From the NCBI GenBank assembly GCA_037447655.1, contig JBBHKE010002266.1:1-61176 (forward strand): DNA of 61,176 nt. The letters run 5' to 3'. Made by a program: the position numbers and the translations under genes. This document shows, piece by piece, positions 1 to 12,064 of the stretch. The notes under the pieces are model-generated. The model saw only the letters and a list, made by a program, of their open reading frames with translations, had not been told where the DNA came from and searched no databases. The DNA comes from Zygnema cylindricum. Its lineage: Eukaryota; Streptophyta; Zygnematophyceae; Zygnematales; Zygnemataceae. The stretch's first letter is position 1, and each line of letters opens with the position of its first letter.

Positions 1-99
1 CACTTTTGAGACGTCGAAGTGTTTTTTTTTTTGATCGAGATGCTTTCATTAAAGCCTTAACAACTTCCACTCACCTTTTAGCAGGGGGGTTCATCAGGC

Positions 100-1600
100 A
101 TTGTCTATAAGTTATTGCGAGATGTTTTGCCTCTTGAATTAGGTGCTTGTGGTTTTGATATGTTCTTCCGAGAATGTTCCCTTATTGCTGGTGGCATTGT
201 TCCCCTTTGGGTTTGTGATCTTCTCACTGTGCCTCGCCTTGTGGTTGTCACCAAACCACGGGGGGGTTCTTCCTTGCAAGGTGATGTAACAATTTGTGGC
301 CCGTGCCATTTGTATTCAGGTCTTATCCGCATATCATAATTATTGTTCTCATCATCAGTTTAGAGTGGCAACTCGGTAGGGTTCTGAGGTCGTGGTCCAC
401 AGGATTCGAGCTTTGTTGGATGTCCATTCAGATTGATTAGACCTTCACGTGGATGTTTCCAACGTTTTCAATACGGTGGATCAGAATGGCATTTTTTCGG
501 AGCTTATGGCTCCACTTCCTCAATTATTTAGATGTTCTCTTTTTGAGAGCCTTTCATTCTTTGATAGCAACCTCTCCTTTTCTGTTGATGTTGATTTGGT
601 TCCTCTTTCCTCTATCACCTGCACTAGTCAAGGCGCCCTTTTTGGCTAACATTTGCTTGCCCTTGCTCATTACCGGGCCCTGCGTGCTTTTGCTACCGCG
701 TTCTTTTTGTGCCTCCTCCTTTCGCTTGTGGACGATACACATATTATTAGCTCTCTGGACCAAGTCTTATTCGCCTATATATTTTTAAAAGATCGTTTGG
801 CAGAACTCAACCTTTGTGCTCAACCTTCGAATTGTGTTTCTTGGTACCTCGTGATATTCTTTGTACTTTTACTCCTTTTTTGGTATTCGAGCTCCTCCAT
901 CCGATGGCATTCGTGTGTTGGGTTGCCCACTTGGCTTAGACACAGCCCTAACAGAATCTCTTGACTCCGTAATTCAAACAGATTAGTCCCACGCTGATGA
1001 CCTTCCCAATCTTCATGATCTCGAGGTGGTTTTCGCTCTTTTGACAAGGTGTTTCTCCCACCGACCCTCTTACCTTATTCGCACTTTCCCACCGCAACTT
1101 TTGATGTTTCGTTTGTTGTCTTTTGCTTCTTTGGGTGTTTTCGGCCTACCTGCCATCTTTTCATGTTTTCGTTGCTTTTGCCTTGCTTATCCTTTTTGTT
1201 TCTTCCCCCCACATGTAGATTTTCAGTTTTTGCAATGCTACTTCATTTGGTTCCCATGAACTCATATGGTCTACCATCGCGCTTTTTAACAATGTCAACT
1301 AGTTTTATTTCTTTTGTCTCATCTGTTTTGCCTTTGATGGTCACCTCATGGACGTCTTTCACACTCTGTTAGATTGTGGGGCTTTTGATCTTTTCGGCCT
1401 ACGATTTTCCTTCAAACTTCTATTCCTGTCTCTATAGGCGGATTGGGTTTACTATCAACGGCACGTGTTGCTCCCGCCTCTGATTTAGAAAGTTGGTGCT
1501 ATATTACCTCCACTCTTGTCTCTCGTTCTTTTTTTGACTAGGAACTCTTGTTCTTGGTGACATGGTCCTTGGTGTTTCGGATGGGGCATTCACCTTCCAA
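100..1600 (+). pseudogene. Non-LTR retrotransposon reverse transcriptase relic
   Basis: Pieces of one reverse transcriptase can be read in order on the plus strand, with frameshifts and in-frame stops between them. About 255-290 has KPRGG. About 376-440 has VVVHRIRALLDVHSD, followed by DVSNVFNTVDQ at 450-482, the first catalytic-aspartate region. VDDTHIIS at about 728 occupies the place of the YxDD box. DGIRVLGCPLG starts near 901, LLTRCFSHRPSYLIRTFP near 1036 and SIGGLGLLSTARVAPASD near 1428. The last three are C-terminal motifs that I associate with non-LTR elements known from mosses, lycophytes and some algae. The living protein would copy element RNA at a nicked target. Stops such as those near 382, 431 and 987 show it is dead. 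Upstream endonuclease sequence would lie outside the window. The family call rests on recalled motifs, not a search. Confidence 0.72.
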
Positions 1601-2733
1601 CGGTTTATTTTAGAAGTTTCACGTTCTCTTCCTCCAGCTACTGTCTTATTTCTTCTCAAATTCTTCTCCTTTTTTCTTTAATTTAGTCAAAATTTCTTCC
1701 ATTAAAACATAAAGTTTACTCATGCATATATAAATGTTGTTTCTACCATGAGCTAAGAGAGTCCTGACATTTGGACCGCGGGTCAAAATTTCAAGTTGAT
1801 TTTCATAAAGTGTCATTTACAATTGTGTCGACTTTAGATTTCATCCACGTGGCAAGTCTCGATTTGTCGAAAAATAGTGGTACCCAAGTTTCTGGTCTTG
1901 TACGGCCATGTTTATTATTTTTGTAAATCGTTCGGTGATCGTTTATGTGATTTTTTTACTTTATTTATGTTTTCTAAAGAGTTTGGTCAATTATTTCTTA
2001 CATTAAATGTTTAAATGGTGTTGCAATATATTGGTTTGACACAATGATAACGACATTCACAATTCACAATGTCAACTTATATGTCTAACATATGATTTCT
2101 TTCAAATTTGAAAAATGTACAATATTGTTATGATTCAAGTACAACCAAAGGTTGAATTGACATTGAACGCTCCCATGTCTATTATTGTAATTGTTGTGCT
2201 CTTCAATTTTCATTAGAATCTCGGAAGTCAATATATGGAATCAAGGAGTTCATACATAACATTGAGTTGATAAATTGAATGATAGACCTTAAAAAAAGTG
2301 ATAAAATGTAACACACGACCACATATGAATGGTTGTAAAAATACAATTATTAAGCGCAAAAACATAAAAAACATGAAGAGAGTGCAATTTAATGAAATGA
2401 TCTGTTCAAATCACGAAAGAATTTAAGGATGGTGATAGAAAACAAACGAAGGTTTGTACGCAACCCTCTGACTTACAGTTTCATGAAAAAAAGTTGGTCC
2501 AAAACAAGTAAATGCAAACAAATCCATAGTAAACTCTTGAATGAAATAACTTTTCATTCGTACAAGAGCCTTTACTTCAATCCTTACAAAAAAAAAAACT
2601 GCTGTAGTTTTCCCGAAAGACAATCTCTTAGAAATTTGAAAGCTTTCGCCAAAGCAAGGTATTGATAACATAGTTCAAATGCAAAAAAAAATGGAACGCT
2701 ATTTGATTAAAACCACTGACTTACAAAAAGCTT
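1601..2733. other. Intergenic AT-rich stretch, no gene seen
   Basis: I see no convincing coding region. Short opposing open frames at 2423-2671 overlap each other on both strands and have no recognisable domain. A nine-base motif GTAAGTCAG, resembling a splice donor, occurs twice on the minus strand (near 2477 and 2724), downstream of the gene at 2734-3447. This could be chance or 3' UTR structure. Confidence 0.4.
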
Positions 2734-3447
2734 CTATTCTTCGTCCAAAATTGACAAGACTAAGATGTCAAGGATGTCTGTCGACAAATTTATTGCGGAA
2801 AAGTAGAAACAAACCGCACCTAAAACACATTTTCCAAAAAAGTTGAAAGGTACGATAAAAAAGGGAAATTTAGGTTGCTTTTTCCGCATGATCCCAACTT
2901 CTTTAATTATTTCCCGACAATTTAGGAGCACGGTCTCCAATGTACTTTTTTTCTCCTCCACCCAGAAAATATTCGTCAAATAACAGCCTTTCCAGGAAAG
3001 TATGTCTTGCCATTCCCTTCTTCTACAAGTCAAACATAAGAACGGTGTGACTTCTTCTCTGACTTCTTCTCCGCCCGATTTAAACAGTTTGACAATGCCT
3101 AGTAAGCGAAAGCAATGAGGACAAACAAGGGTTTGAAATCTTTGTGCAACAGTATTAACAGGATGCACTTCTTTCTCCTTTTTCGATTCAAGTCCACTTG
3201 CTTTGGGACGCAACATTGAACGCGAATTTGACGAAGAACGACAATCTTGTGACGCCTTTGAATTTGACGTAGAAGTAGAATTGTGTAAAGAATATAACAT
3301 CAATTGTTTTTCTATTTTTAATTTTCTCTTCCGTTTCAAACGATCGGGGTCCATAATGATGGAATTGTATATGATGGCACCAACAGTAATGGATGAAAAA
3401 ATTATAATTGTACCAAATGAAGATCTTAAACTCGTGCTTAGAGTCAT
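2734..3447 (-). CDS. Membrane-anchored CxxC protein, unknown
   Basis: A 237-codon open frame if translation starts at the ATG at 3445-3447. The frame stays open to 3600, but the 51 extra residues are an Arg-Glu run translated from the GA/CT microsatellite, so I prefer the internal start. Residues about 12-31 form one strongly hydrophobic segment (TIIIFSSITVGAII), followed at once by a basic stretch (RLKRKRKLKIEK). This suggests a signal anchor with the rest facing the cytosol or matrix. Residues 52-90 are Ser/Asn-rich linker. CPHC at 109-112 and CLTC at 138-141 could form a four-cysteine zinc site. The tail is hydrophobic in part (FFIVPFNFFGK, VLGAVCFYF). I recognise no family. No intron is needed to read it. 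The open frame in decaying surroundings argues for a real gene, but a chance frame or one exon of a larger gene remains possible. Confidence 0.42.
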   Translation of the reverse strand: MTLSTSLRSSFGTIIIFSSITVGAIIYNSIIMDPDRLKRKRKLKIEKQLMLYSLHNSTSTSNSKASQDCRSSSNSRSMLRPKASGLESKKEKEVHPVNTVAQRFQTLVCPHCFRLLGIVKLFKSGGEEVREEVTPFLCLTCRRREWQDILSWKGCYLTNIFWVEEKKSTLETVLLNCREIIKEVGIMRKKQPKFPFFIVPFNFFGKCVLGAVCFYFSAINLSTDILDILVLSILDEE

Positions 3448-3456
3448 GTTTTCCCT

Positions 3457-3460
<4 letters not shown>

Positions 3461-3508
<48 letters not shown>

Positions 3509-3565
3509 CCTCTCCCCCCTCTCCCTCTTCCTCTCCCTCCTCCCTCTCCCTCTCTCTCTTTTTTT
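3461..3565. repeat. CT/GA microsatellite
   Basis: A long (CT)n tract passes into CTCCC-type repeats. It lies just upstream of the preferred start codon of the minus-strand gene at 2734-3447, so it would be GA-rich on that gene's coding strand. Confidence 0.9.
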
Positions 3566-3599
3566 CTCTCAGAAGACTCCCTCCTTACTCCCCTTTTCA

Positions 3600-4238
3600 C
3601 TCTCCCTCTACTCCCAAAATCTATTTGTTCTCCATATTCAGCAAATTAAGCATTTCATCAAACATGTATACTTAAAACCTCAAACCCCCCCACCTAAAGA
3701 AAGAAATCATCAAGCTTTTTATTACTTAATTTTTTGTCTGAGTGACATTCGTTTCTACCAAATTTCTAAGCTCAATTGAGAAGAAAAATACACAATGTCG
3801 AAAAGTTGCATAGGTCATTTTCGTCGGCGTCCCATCCAAAACGCTGTTTTTTGCACGTGTGAATTTTTCCGCCGTAGAATTTCATATCCACAATCTGCAG
3901 CCGTTAAAATCTACGAATTTCGAAAAATTGCCGCCGGTCCGATCGCACGTGCGATATCTGGCGACGAATATGACATGCGCCAAACGAAAAGACGGAAAGT
4001 CGAAGCGGCATCTGGGTTCCGTCATCATAGCCCCTGACGAAGTGTGACGTCATGCCAAATCGAACTATCCGACTTTGTTCGTCGAATTTGAGATGAGTTT
4101 GGCGACAAAGTGTATCGTACTGTTCTCGTACGATATCGAAAGGACGGCGCGCTTTTAAGACTGAATTTTGAAGAGTTGAATCCTGCGTTTCAATTGGTCC
4201 AAGATCCTTCGGAATTGAAGTCAAACAAATTGTTTAAC
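3600..4238. other. Unassigned sequence rich in CG dinucleotides
   Basis: No supported gene. From about 3790 the sequence becomes unusually rich in CG dinucleotides and in short motifs such as CGTAC and GCGAC. Opposing short frames at 3795-4037 and 3904-4224 overlap and carry no recognisable domain. The texture resembles the transposon-derived DNA elsewhere in the window. Confidence 0.35.
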
Positions 4239-4590
4239 CATAGTTCAAAAGTAGGTGAAAGTAGGCCCATACAGTATGCCTATTGTATGCAAAACATACA
4301 ATATGCCCTTAAGACCCATATTGTATTGGTCGAAAAATGAAAAAAAAGGTTAACAGGGTTGAGTTGCACATCGAACGATAGAGAATTAAACGGCATTTCT
4401 AAATTTTGAGAAAAAATCGGACAAAAAATATTTTTTCTGTGAATTTTGAGGTGTTTTTTATTTAAACCGTCAGATTTGGACCATCGGACGGTCGTTGATC
4501 AAAGTAGCGATCTTAAGAAGATCACATGAAAAGCCCATAACACAACTTACGATAGGACAATCTGTCATATTCGCGTCTGCAATTTTGAAG
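4239..4590. mobile_element. Truncated dispersed repeat, related to 22617-23190
   Basis: Starts with CATAGTTCAAAAGTAGGTG. It matches 22617-22950 over about 340 bp (shared blocks include ACCCATATTGTATTG, GGTTGAGTTGCACAT and ATCACATGAAAA.CCCATAAC). The copy at 22617 keeps a mirror-image end at about 23170-23190, while this copy breaks off near 4590. It is probably half of a non-autonomous DNA element. Confidence 0.65.
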
Positions 4591-5596
4591 CCCACACTAA
4601 ATAAAGCATCAAATTGACCAACGATCGCACACTTTAGGCGATGTCATCGCGACCGCACGTTCAGACATCGAACGATCGAAGCTGGTCGAACGACGACAAC
4701 TCGAACATGGGACGCTTCATGAACGAAAGATAACGTCGCACATTTCAAGCGACGTGATCGAGACCGCAAATTTACATATCGAACGACGTAAGGTGGTCGA
4801 GAGACGGAAAATTGATCCTGCGACACTTTGCGATTATGATATCTATACGCGAACCTCGGATTTGCAGGTTCACACGAACGACAAGGATTACACGTCATGT
4901 AATCCGATTGGGGAGTCAGTAACAAAAGACAAAGTCGCCAGCGGCGCAATTCCTTTGTACGGTACACGGCTCATTTCAGTCCACGTACGACCGGACAGGA
5001 TTCTAAGAACTACAGGTGGTCCTAACAGACAAAAATTTTACGTACAGCAAGATCTTCTCGGTACTAATGAAAATTCAGATTTTGCAGACTTCCAGAGTAC
5101 AGAATGAACGGAAATAATTTTTCACGCAGGTACAGCACCACTAAAGCGCCGATCGCAAATTACCAATTCGCAGAAATCGAGGAGCATGGCAAGTACAGTA
5201 ACTTTAAATCGCCAACCGCATATTACCGATTCGATGAAATCGAGGAGCGAGGAAAATATCGACATGAGCTCGAGTGGGAGTGTTGATTTTAGGCGATCTC
5301 GGACGATATTGTTTACGGATATCGGAGCGCCGATATTGTGTACGGAAATCGGATCGCCAATATTGTACGGACGACAAGATCGAATCGTACGGAATCGAGT
5401 GACGATTCTACGTCACACACTTTTTGGCGGAAATTTTGACGCATATTTGGGAGCGGCCACCGACGGCGGACATTACCTATTTTGGCGTGTAGTCATTGGA
5501 CCACACGGTGCACACATTCAGCATTCAGATTGGAGTGCACATGTACAAATAGCAAGCATTCCACAGAAGAGACTATCTCTCTCTCAGACATCACAG
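4591..5596. other. Unassigned sequence with a diverged ~130-bp duplication
   Basis: Two diverged blocks lie in tandem: about 4630-4700 (GCGATGTCATCGCGACCGCA...) and about 4748-4805 (GCGACGTGATCGAGACCGCA...), sharing CATATCGAACGA-type text. Open frames of 117 and 145 codons (4754-5107, 5186-5623) overlap in different frames and show no domain. I regard them as chance frames in repeat-derived DNA, with low certainty. Confidence 0.35.
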
Positions 5597-5684
5597 GATA
5601 GCAATTTGTTTAGACAAGGATAGCAATTTGTTTAGACAAGGATAGCAATTTGTTTAGACAAGGATAGCAATTTGTTCAGACAAT
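5597..5684. repeat. Minisatellite, 4 x 22 bp
   Basis: Four head-to-tail copies of GATAGCAATTTGTTTAGACA plus two bases (period 22). The first three are identical and the last has two changes near its end. Confidence 0.95.
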
Positions 5685-7054
5685 GTCGTTTACCATTTTA
5701 TTCATGGAGACAAATTGTACAGAGAGATCACCAGTGATCATCACAGATCATAGATTACAGAGATTAGACATTGAGATCTTAGGAGGAGAAATCCAGCTTT
5801 ATTAGATAGAGAAATGTCCAAAGTGACAATTGTAATTCCTACTTTATAATCATATTCAAAGCTGATTAAACCTGCCTCAATCTATTGCTAATGTCTATTT
5901 CTACCCCCATCTCTAAACCCTTTGTGAGTCACATATCGGCACTACCTTCTAGTGTATGTTTTAGGCCCATCTACTCTAGTCCTCGGCAGGGCTAAAGTGA
6001 GCACCTAAAACAAACACGCCTCAAGCTTAATATACTCATAGAATTGATACTCTCCTATAACATATAGAATCAGGTTGGTATTGTGACCTGCTCGGTACTA
6101 ATTCTTTACTTGTTAATGGGTTCATAATCACACATTATGTAGCCATTCCATACTATGTAGTCATTCCATGCTATACGGGAAAGATCAAAGATGCCTTTTT
6201 CGTACGCGTATAATATGGTATAGTACTGTAGCATATAGTGTTCCCAATAGCTTTCGCACGCTTGAACCATCGTGTCTTGTAGTACACCGCTTTGGTCGGT
6301 TAGGAGCATCCTTTCCTGAAGGCCGTACTTCAAATCCGATACTGGAGTTCTGGATCCTAACGAGGGAAATCCTTTCAGGATTGTCGGCAGAAAAAGTCAA
6401 AATAGCATCAGGACCCCATGTATAATTTTGACTTTTAATGAAGTCGCGGTCATCAAACGTCGGGCGGATTTGTTTTTATTCGTACAAAATATCCGCAGGG
6501 CTACACTTGGCTGCTTATAAATTGACAATGACTGTTTTTTTTTCTTTTATGACGTTTTTTTTTTCTTTTGCTTTGGAAAGAAAAAAGACAAATTACGTTT
6601 TTAGTGTGGTTTGTCCACGCTTTCTAATAGTAATTGACTCTAAGGGAAAACGGCGGATAAAATCAAGATTTTATTCGGACGCACCCGAGTTTGATTATAT
6701 TTTTGTCGTATTGAAAAGTCAGTTCGGTCCCAAGTTACGAACAAACTTCGGTTATCGTTGTATCGTGACGACGACAATGTAAAGAACAACGGCAAGAACC
6801 GGCCGGCAACTTTCTTTCGGATTATTGTACCCGAGCGGTAAGGTCCTAAAAGATGCGTAAAAATAGTGTTAGGGAATTGGGGGGAAACATCCGTCGACAT
6901 TTATTTCAAAGTGTTTGAGTGTCGAGACGCTAAAAGTTAGGCTGCGTGCTCGTGTTAAAATAGCGATTTTTTTTTGTCGTTTTTATTCAATATCGAGTCC
7001 GCAATCTTTGGCCGTACGATAAATGTGTGGAAACTGCAGTATAGTAAAATTAAA
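5685..7054. other. Unassigned intergenic sequence
   Basis: No supported gene. Overlapping frames at 6438-6782 (+) and 6640-6900 (-) are not recognisable. I see no terminal inverted repeats that would define an element. The stretch 6540-6580 is T-rich. Confidence 0.35.
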
Positions 7055-7292
7055 GGCTGCGGCCCCATGTAGTTGTAACTTAGCGTACTTACTTTGTATT
7101 TTAGCGCGGATCCGGCGGACCCGGATTTCAAGTGTCTCTATGTGTTCTCTCCAAATTGGAACTTAAGTTTGTGACGATTGTATACGCCGACAACGCCCGT
7201 GACGGTTGTCACCGTGTACAATCTGTCTTTGCCGCACTGTATACTTCGAAACTTTTTGAAGTGTGGCACAGCACATCGTAATTTTTGAAACA

Positions 7293-7649
7293 TTATGGTA
7301 TGTCACATGTCCTTTTGTGACATCGTAGACGTACAGATTTACAACCATGGCTGTACGTCATGCCTTTGCGTTTGCCCCTCCTCTTCGGCCGCCATGAATG
7401 GAAATAGACTTCTTTAGGCCCATGCAATTTTTTTTTCTTCGCGCGTTTGTTGTATTCTTCCCGACGTCCCTTGGCTCCCGCACGTGCGGTCGCCCTGAGC
7501 ACTGTGCCAACCTCCACTGCTGCCGCCAAAGTTGTGTTGCTGGTACTTTCCATGGTGTCGACCCTCCCCATGGCCAAATTGTAAAGGGCGCGACTTTTTT
7601 TTTGTTCAACTGTCGAAATCTGCTCATCTATAAATTTTAATATCTGCAT
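7293..7649 (-). CDS. Possible N-terminal exon, unknown protein
   Basis: A 118-codon minus-strand frame beginning MQILKFIDEQISTVEQKK. The first 85 residues lie in the 5.0-kb segment and have mixed, protein-like composition: a possible amphipathic helix at 4-20, an Ala/Thr-rich stretch (TTLAAAVEVGTVLRATARAG) and a basic tail (GRREEYNKRAKKKK). The frame then runs into the left half of X1, so the last third is transposon sequence. It may be a captured gene start or a chance frame. I recognise no family. Confidence 0.25.
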   Translation of the reverse strand: MQILKFIDEQISTVEQKKSRALYNLAMGRVDTMESTSNTTLAAAVEVGTVLRATARAGAKGRREEYNKRAKKKKLHGPKEVYFHSWRPKRRGKRKGMTYSHGCKSVRLRCHKRTCDIP

Positions 7650-8140
7650 TTGCGTACATGATATACGTATACATATGGATATTCAGTTCTCTGTGATGCG
7701 CTGTTATTATTATTGTTTTTTTTAATTTCCACCTTTTCTGAACAGTTGACATATGTTCGGTTATAGTGTGATTATACTTACTTTATTAGTCTGAAACCTG
7801 CCGCATAACTTCAGAAATAGGCAATAAGCTCACAAGCTCACAATTATTTGGATATTTGAAACTTCTTCAAGATTTTTTTTTTCATAAACTCTTGCAAATC
7901 TAGGCAGAACGGACCAGTAATTGTGCTAATAGATTTACACCTGACTTTATTTAAAATGCCAAACTCTCACACCTAATCTCTATGTCAGTTCCGGTTTAAT
8001 AACCCTAAATTGGGAGGGGAGATGATAGGTGTAAATATCTCTGAAGTAACTAGTTGCAATTTACCAACTAGTTGTATTTAGCTAAAGATTTCATATACTC
8101 TACATTATATATTTAAGGAATATAAAGTACATTATAGCTT

Positions 8141-8335
8141 CCTCTCCCTCCCCTCCTCTCCCCGCCTTTTCTCGACCCCCCCTTCCCTCCTTACACTCCA
8201 TCTCCCTCCTCCCCCTCCTCCTCCTCCCTCCTCTCCCTCCTCCTCCTCCCTCCTCTCCCTCCTCTTCCCTCCTCCTCCTCCCTCCTCCTCCCTCCTCTCC
8301 CTCCTCCCTCCCTCCCCCTCCCCTCCCTCCCTTTC
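8141..8335. repeat. CT-rich low-complexity tract
   Basis: Nearly pure pyrimidine on the plus strand, mostly CTCCCTCCTC-type units of varying length. Confidence 0.9.
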
Positions 8336-9404
8336 ATTTGCACATTTGTAAGGTATGAGTCGAGCATATCCTGTTGATTAACAGTACTTAACCTTTGAAG
8401 ATAGGTAATATAGAGAACAATATCGATGCCTGACTGTCTTTTATTGAGTTATTTGATTACATGTAAAATGAAAGTAAATCTGAAACTTCGAAGACTACTA
8501 TGGACAACTAACGATGAATAGACATAGGAAAGTTTACTACTTTTAACATCAACTAGCACAATCTTGGAAAGTCAGTGATTTTACACTCAATCTACACATA
8601 TAAAGCTAAAGGATCCTCGGCCTCGAAACTTACTAGTAACCTCTAAAAGAAGGTCCACTCCATAAAAATTCTCTCGGTTTTTACTAAAGCCATTGAAGAA
8701 AGGCTTAAAATACGTCAAATTCTCCCTGCACTTTTTTTTTGGCAAACCCCTCCAAAACCATGGCCTGGGCTTCCTTAAACATAAGGTGGAAGCATAAGGG
8801 CACCAGAGGCGACAAAAAGAATAACTTGTAAAGTGGTTAAATCAGGGAGGACTTTACATAATCCTTCCTTTTGATTGGCCGCTGGGCACAAGAGCAAAGA
8901 ATCTTGCTTATAGCGAAACACACAAATCATAATATTTCAACAACCGAAGGGATGAAAGTGTCCAAGGTATTCAAAGGGAGAGTGAGAGATGGGGAACTGA
9001 AGGGTCAGGAAGGGTGAACATAGGGGAGAGGCAAGCAAGGGTGGGGGTGTGGGATGGGGGACGCAAAGTGGTAGAGGGAGGAAGGGGTGAGGGAGGTTGA
9101 TGTTGATATCAATGTCTATGTCGTTTTTTTGTTTATTTATGCTTTCAATATTAGGCAACATTCTTTCGAACATATTTCTTGACCTTCATTTTGCTTCTTA
9201 AGGCTAAAAATATTTCACGATGATGATGGACATGCTCAACCAGAAATCAATCTATGGATTTTGGTGATGATTTCGTGACACCTGGATGACACAAGATTCC
9301 AGAATCACCTTTTGATGACAAATTTGAAATTCATGACTCAGGAAATGGTGAATCTGTTTTATGCTCGGAAAATGGGTGGCATGCCTAACAACAATCGTTC
9401 TTTT

Positions 9405-9590
9405 CCCTCCCGCCTTACTCCTCCTCCCACTTCCCTCCACCTCCCTCCTCCCTCTTCCCTCCACCTCCCTCCTCCCTCCTCCCTCCTCTCCTCCTCAGTT
9501 CTCCTTCATCCTCCTCCCCCCTCCCTCCTCCTCCCTCCTCTCCCTCCTCCTCCCTCCACCCTCCTCCCCCTTCCGCTCTCTCTTTCTCTA
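9405..9590. repeat. CT-rich low-complexity tract
   Basis: CCTCCCTCCTCC-type units, pyrimidine on the plus strand. A complementary purine-rich stretch of GGGGGTG/GAGGGAG type lies about 350 bp to the left (8995-9100). Confidence 0.9.
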
Positions 9591-11094
9591 TTGACTCTGC
9601 ATCTGGACTTTTCTTACAATTCTGAGAATGTGATTGGACATGAGCGTCTATCGACAATCTTCGTCTACATAATGCCGTGTACTATAAAATTGGCCTTTTG
9701 ATGTAATGTCCTACAAGAAAGCAGTCACATGGGAAGCACCAATATGAGAAGCACAGACAGTTGATTTGATAATCCTACATTAAACCACATATGTATATTT
9801 TCTTATCATCATCATTATGAAGATAATCGTGAATCTTTTAGTTCATCAGCTAAATCAGGCTTATGTGACATGTGACAAGAACAAATATTGAAAAGGATAA
9901 AAACATGAAAACAAAAAAACCTAAAACAGGCTGGAAGGTGTTGGTCCACCGGATTGGGAGCTGAACTATCTCTATAGCTAGCTCAAGCTATTGACCACAA
10001 ACTTTATTCAAAGCCGAGAAGTAAAACAGAAAATGCCCATCTGCCAGACTAACCCGTCGAATATAATCACCAAAAGAACAGAGGCCTCCCTCCCAAGTCT
10101 TTGAGACAGCCTCCCCCACCCGACTCATCACCACAAGAAGAGAATGTTACTATAAACAACCAACAAGTAAGCACTAACCACGATGGAGAAAAAACTTCAA
10201 AAAAGGTCCATACACCTCAAGCGACTTCAATGAATAATAATTCAAATAAGACAAGTCAATTGAACGCAATCATCATGTCGTATAAACAAACATGGAAAAT
10301 TACAAATTTAACTTTCTCTTATTTTTACTAAATAAATGAGCTTACATAGCTCTTCCCTGCCGACATGAAGGTTTTGAGCAATTCCACCCACGATTGTCAA
10401 GACCACGTTGATAAACTCCTTCCAAAAAACTATTGCAATTACTTTTCAACTCGTAAAAGTAATATTCAGACACAGCCAGACACTGCCAAACTCTTCCTCT
10501 TCCTGTTGATGTTATCAATAATATAAAGCTTATCTATGTGGAAAAATCTCACGTTGGCCTACATCAACAAGCTGAAACTATTTAACCGTTTCATCGTGAA
10601 ACAAAAATCCCCTTAGGCCTCCACCGGCAGTATTTAGCTCAGTCTCTCTAGAACAGCTAGCAACAAGTCGCTTTGCTCCGACTTCCCGACAGAGATAGGG
10701 ATGTAGTCCTTGAGCTCTGGATTGTTGTAATGTCGAACCATGACACCTTGTCGAGCTAATTTTGCATGTATGCCCAAAATTGTATCTCAGGCTGGCCTAT
10801 TAGAGCCATTCTCAAAAAAAGTAAATGCCTAACTTTCACAAGGTTCATCACTAGTTTTTTTTATCTTGCACACAGAAGTCAACTATATCCACCTCGGAAG
10901 TCAAGTAACAAATATGCCACATATCAATCAGCGAAGGCCACTGTAGGCAAAACTACATTTTATCATAACAAGGTTGTTATTTGAAGCAACAGTTTACCCA
11001 TGGTATCTACACTTTATTCATTGTTTGAAGTTAGCAAGAGAAGAAGCAAGATAAAGAGTTGACCATGGAAATTTGATTCAACAAGAAAATAGAA

Positions 11095-11540
11095 AACTGA
11101 AATAGAGCAAAAAAAATGTTTTTTTATTTTGTTTTAAACTACATGTTTGGATTTAACCTACAAAAGGTAGACGGACAAAAACGGATTGGAAATATATTTA
11201 CTGAACGCAAAACTGAATCACCAACTGAAACTGAAAACGGATTCCACGGATAATGTGGAATAGAGTAAAGTAGTTTGAAATATTTAGTGTGACTTTGACA
11301 AGTGGGAGGAGATGGAAAGAGTAACATATATGGAGAAAGTGAGAACGATTACTTAGACTTTAGTTTGGACCAAAATTGTAGTGGAGGAAATTAGGAAACT
11401 GAAATAGAGCAGAAAAAATGTTTTTTCGGTTTTAAACTACAGGTTTGGATTTGTCCTAGAAAAGGTAGACGGACAAAATTAGATTGGAAATGGATATAGA
11501 GAAATCAAAACTGAATCAACAACTGAAACTGAAAACGAAA
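11095..11540. repeat. Direct repeat pair, ~145 bp, spacing 302 bp
   Basis: 11095-11240 and 11397-11540 share AACTGAAATAGAGCA, AAAGGTAGACGGACAAAA and AACTGAAACTGAAAACG with scattered changes. The tetramer-rich text AACTGAAA continues to about 12050, so this may be the remains of a longer tandem array. Confidence 0.75.
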
Positions 11541-12064
11541 TACATGATGTAATTTTAATTATCATTTGAAAACATAATTTAAACTGAAATATGACAAAAT
11601 ATAGTAAAAAAAATGGAAAATTGAAGCTCTAAACAACAACAAAGTTTAGAAAGCAAATATCACAAAGTATAATCTTCTAAAAAATGAAAGCATATCAGAT
11701 CTAAATCCTTGAAAACCACTCAAATAAGAGTAATATTAGCTTTACACTAAAAACAGTCCAAAAATGTTTCAAAACTACTACGTAATGGATCTTAAAACAA
11801 CCAAAAGGTTCAAAAAATATAATATGAAAAGGAATAATTGAGTTGTTTTCTTGACAGAAGACCAAATTTTAGAAAACTGCAACTGGAACATGTAACTAAG
11901 GTCGACAAAGAATCTGCCTGAAAAACTGAATGGAAACAAAAGTGCGAGTGGATTTGAATTTAAAACTGTAAATTGTATATATAACTGAAATCGAATCTTC
12001 ACCTGAAATTTTAACTGTAACGGAATCAGAAAATGAATTTGAAACAGACAAATTCTTTAGTTTT

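Noticed and set aside
5186-5623. 145-codon frame ending at the 22-bp minisatellite
   Set aside because: Its end runs into the minisatellite, it overlaps other frames and it has no domain. Likely chance in CG-rich repeat-derived DNA.
9415-9657. Glu/Gly-rich and Pro/Leu-rich frames on both strands
   Set aside because: By-products of a CTCC-type tract. No flanking coding-like sequence or acceptor consensus.
10101-10331. 76-codon Gln/Ser/Asn-rich frame as a gene
   Set aside because: No recognisable motif or splice context, and its composition is expected from A-rich DNA.
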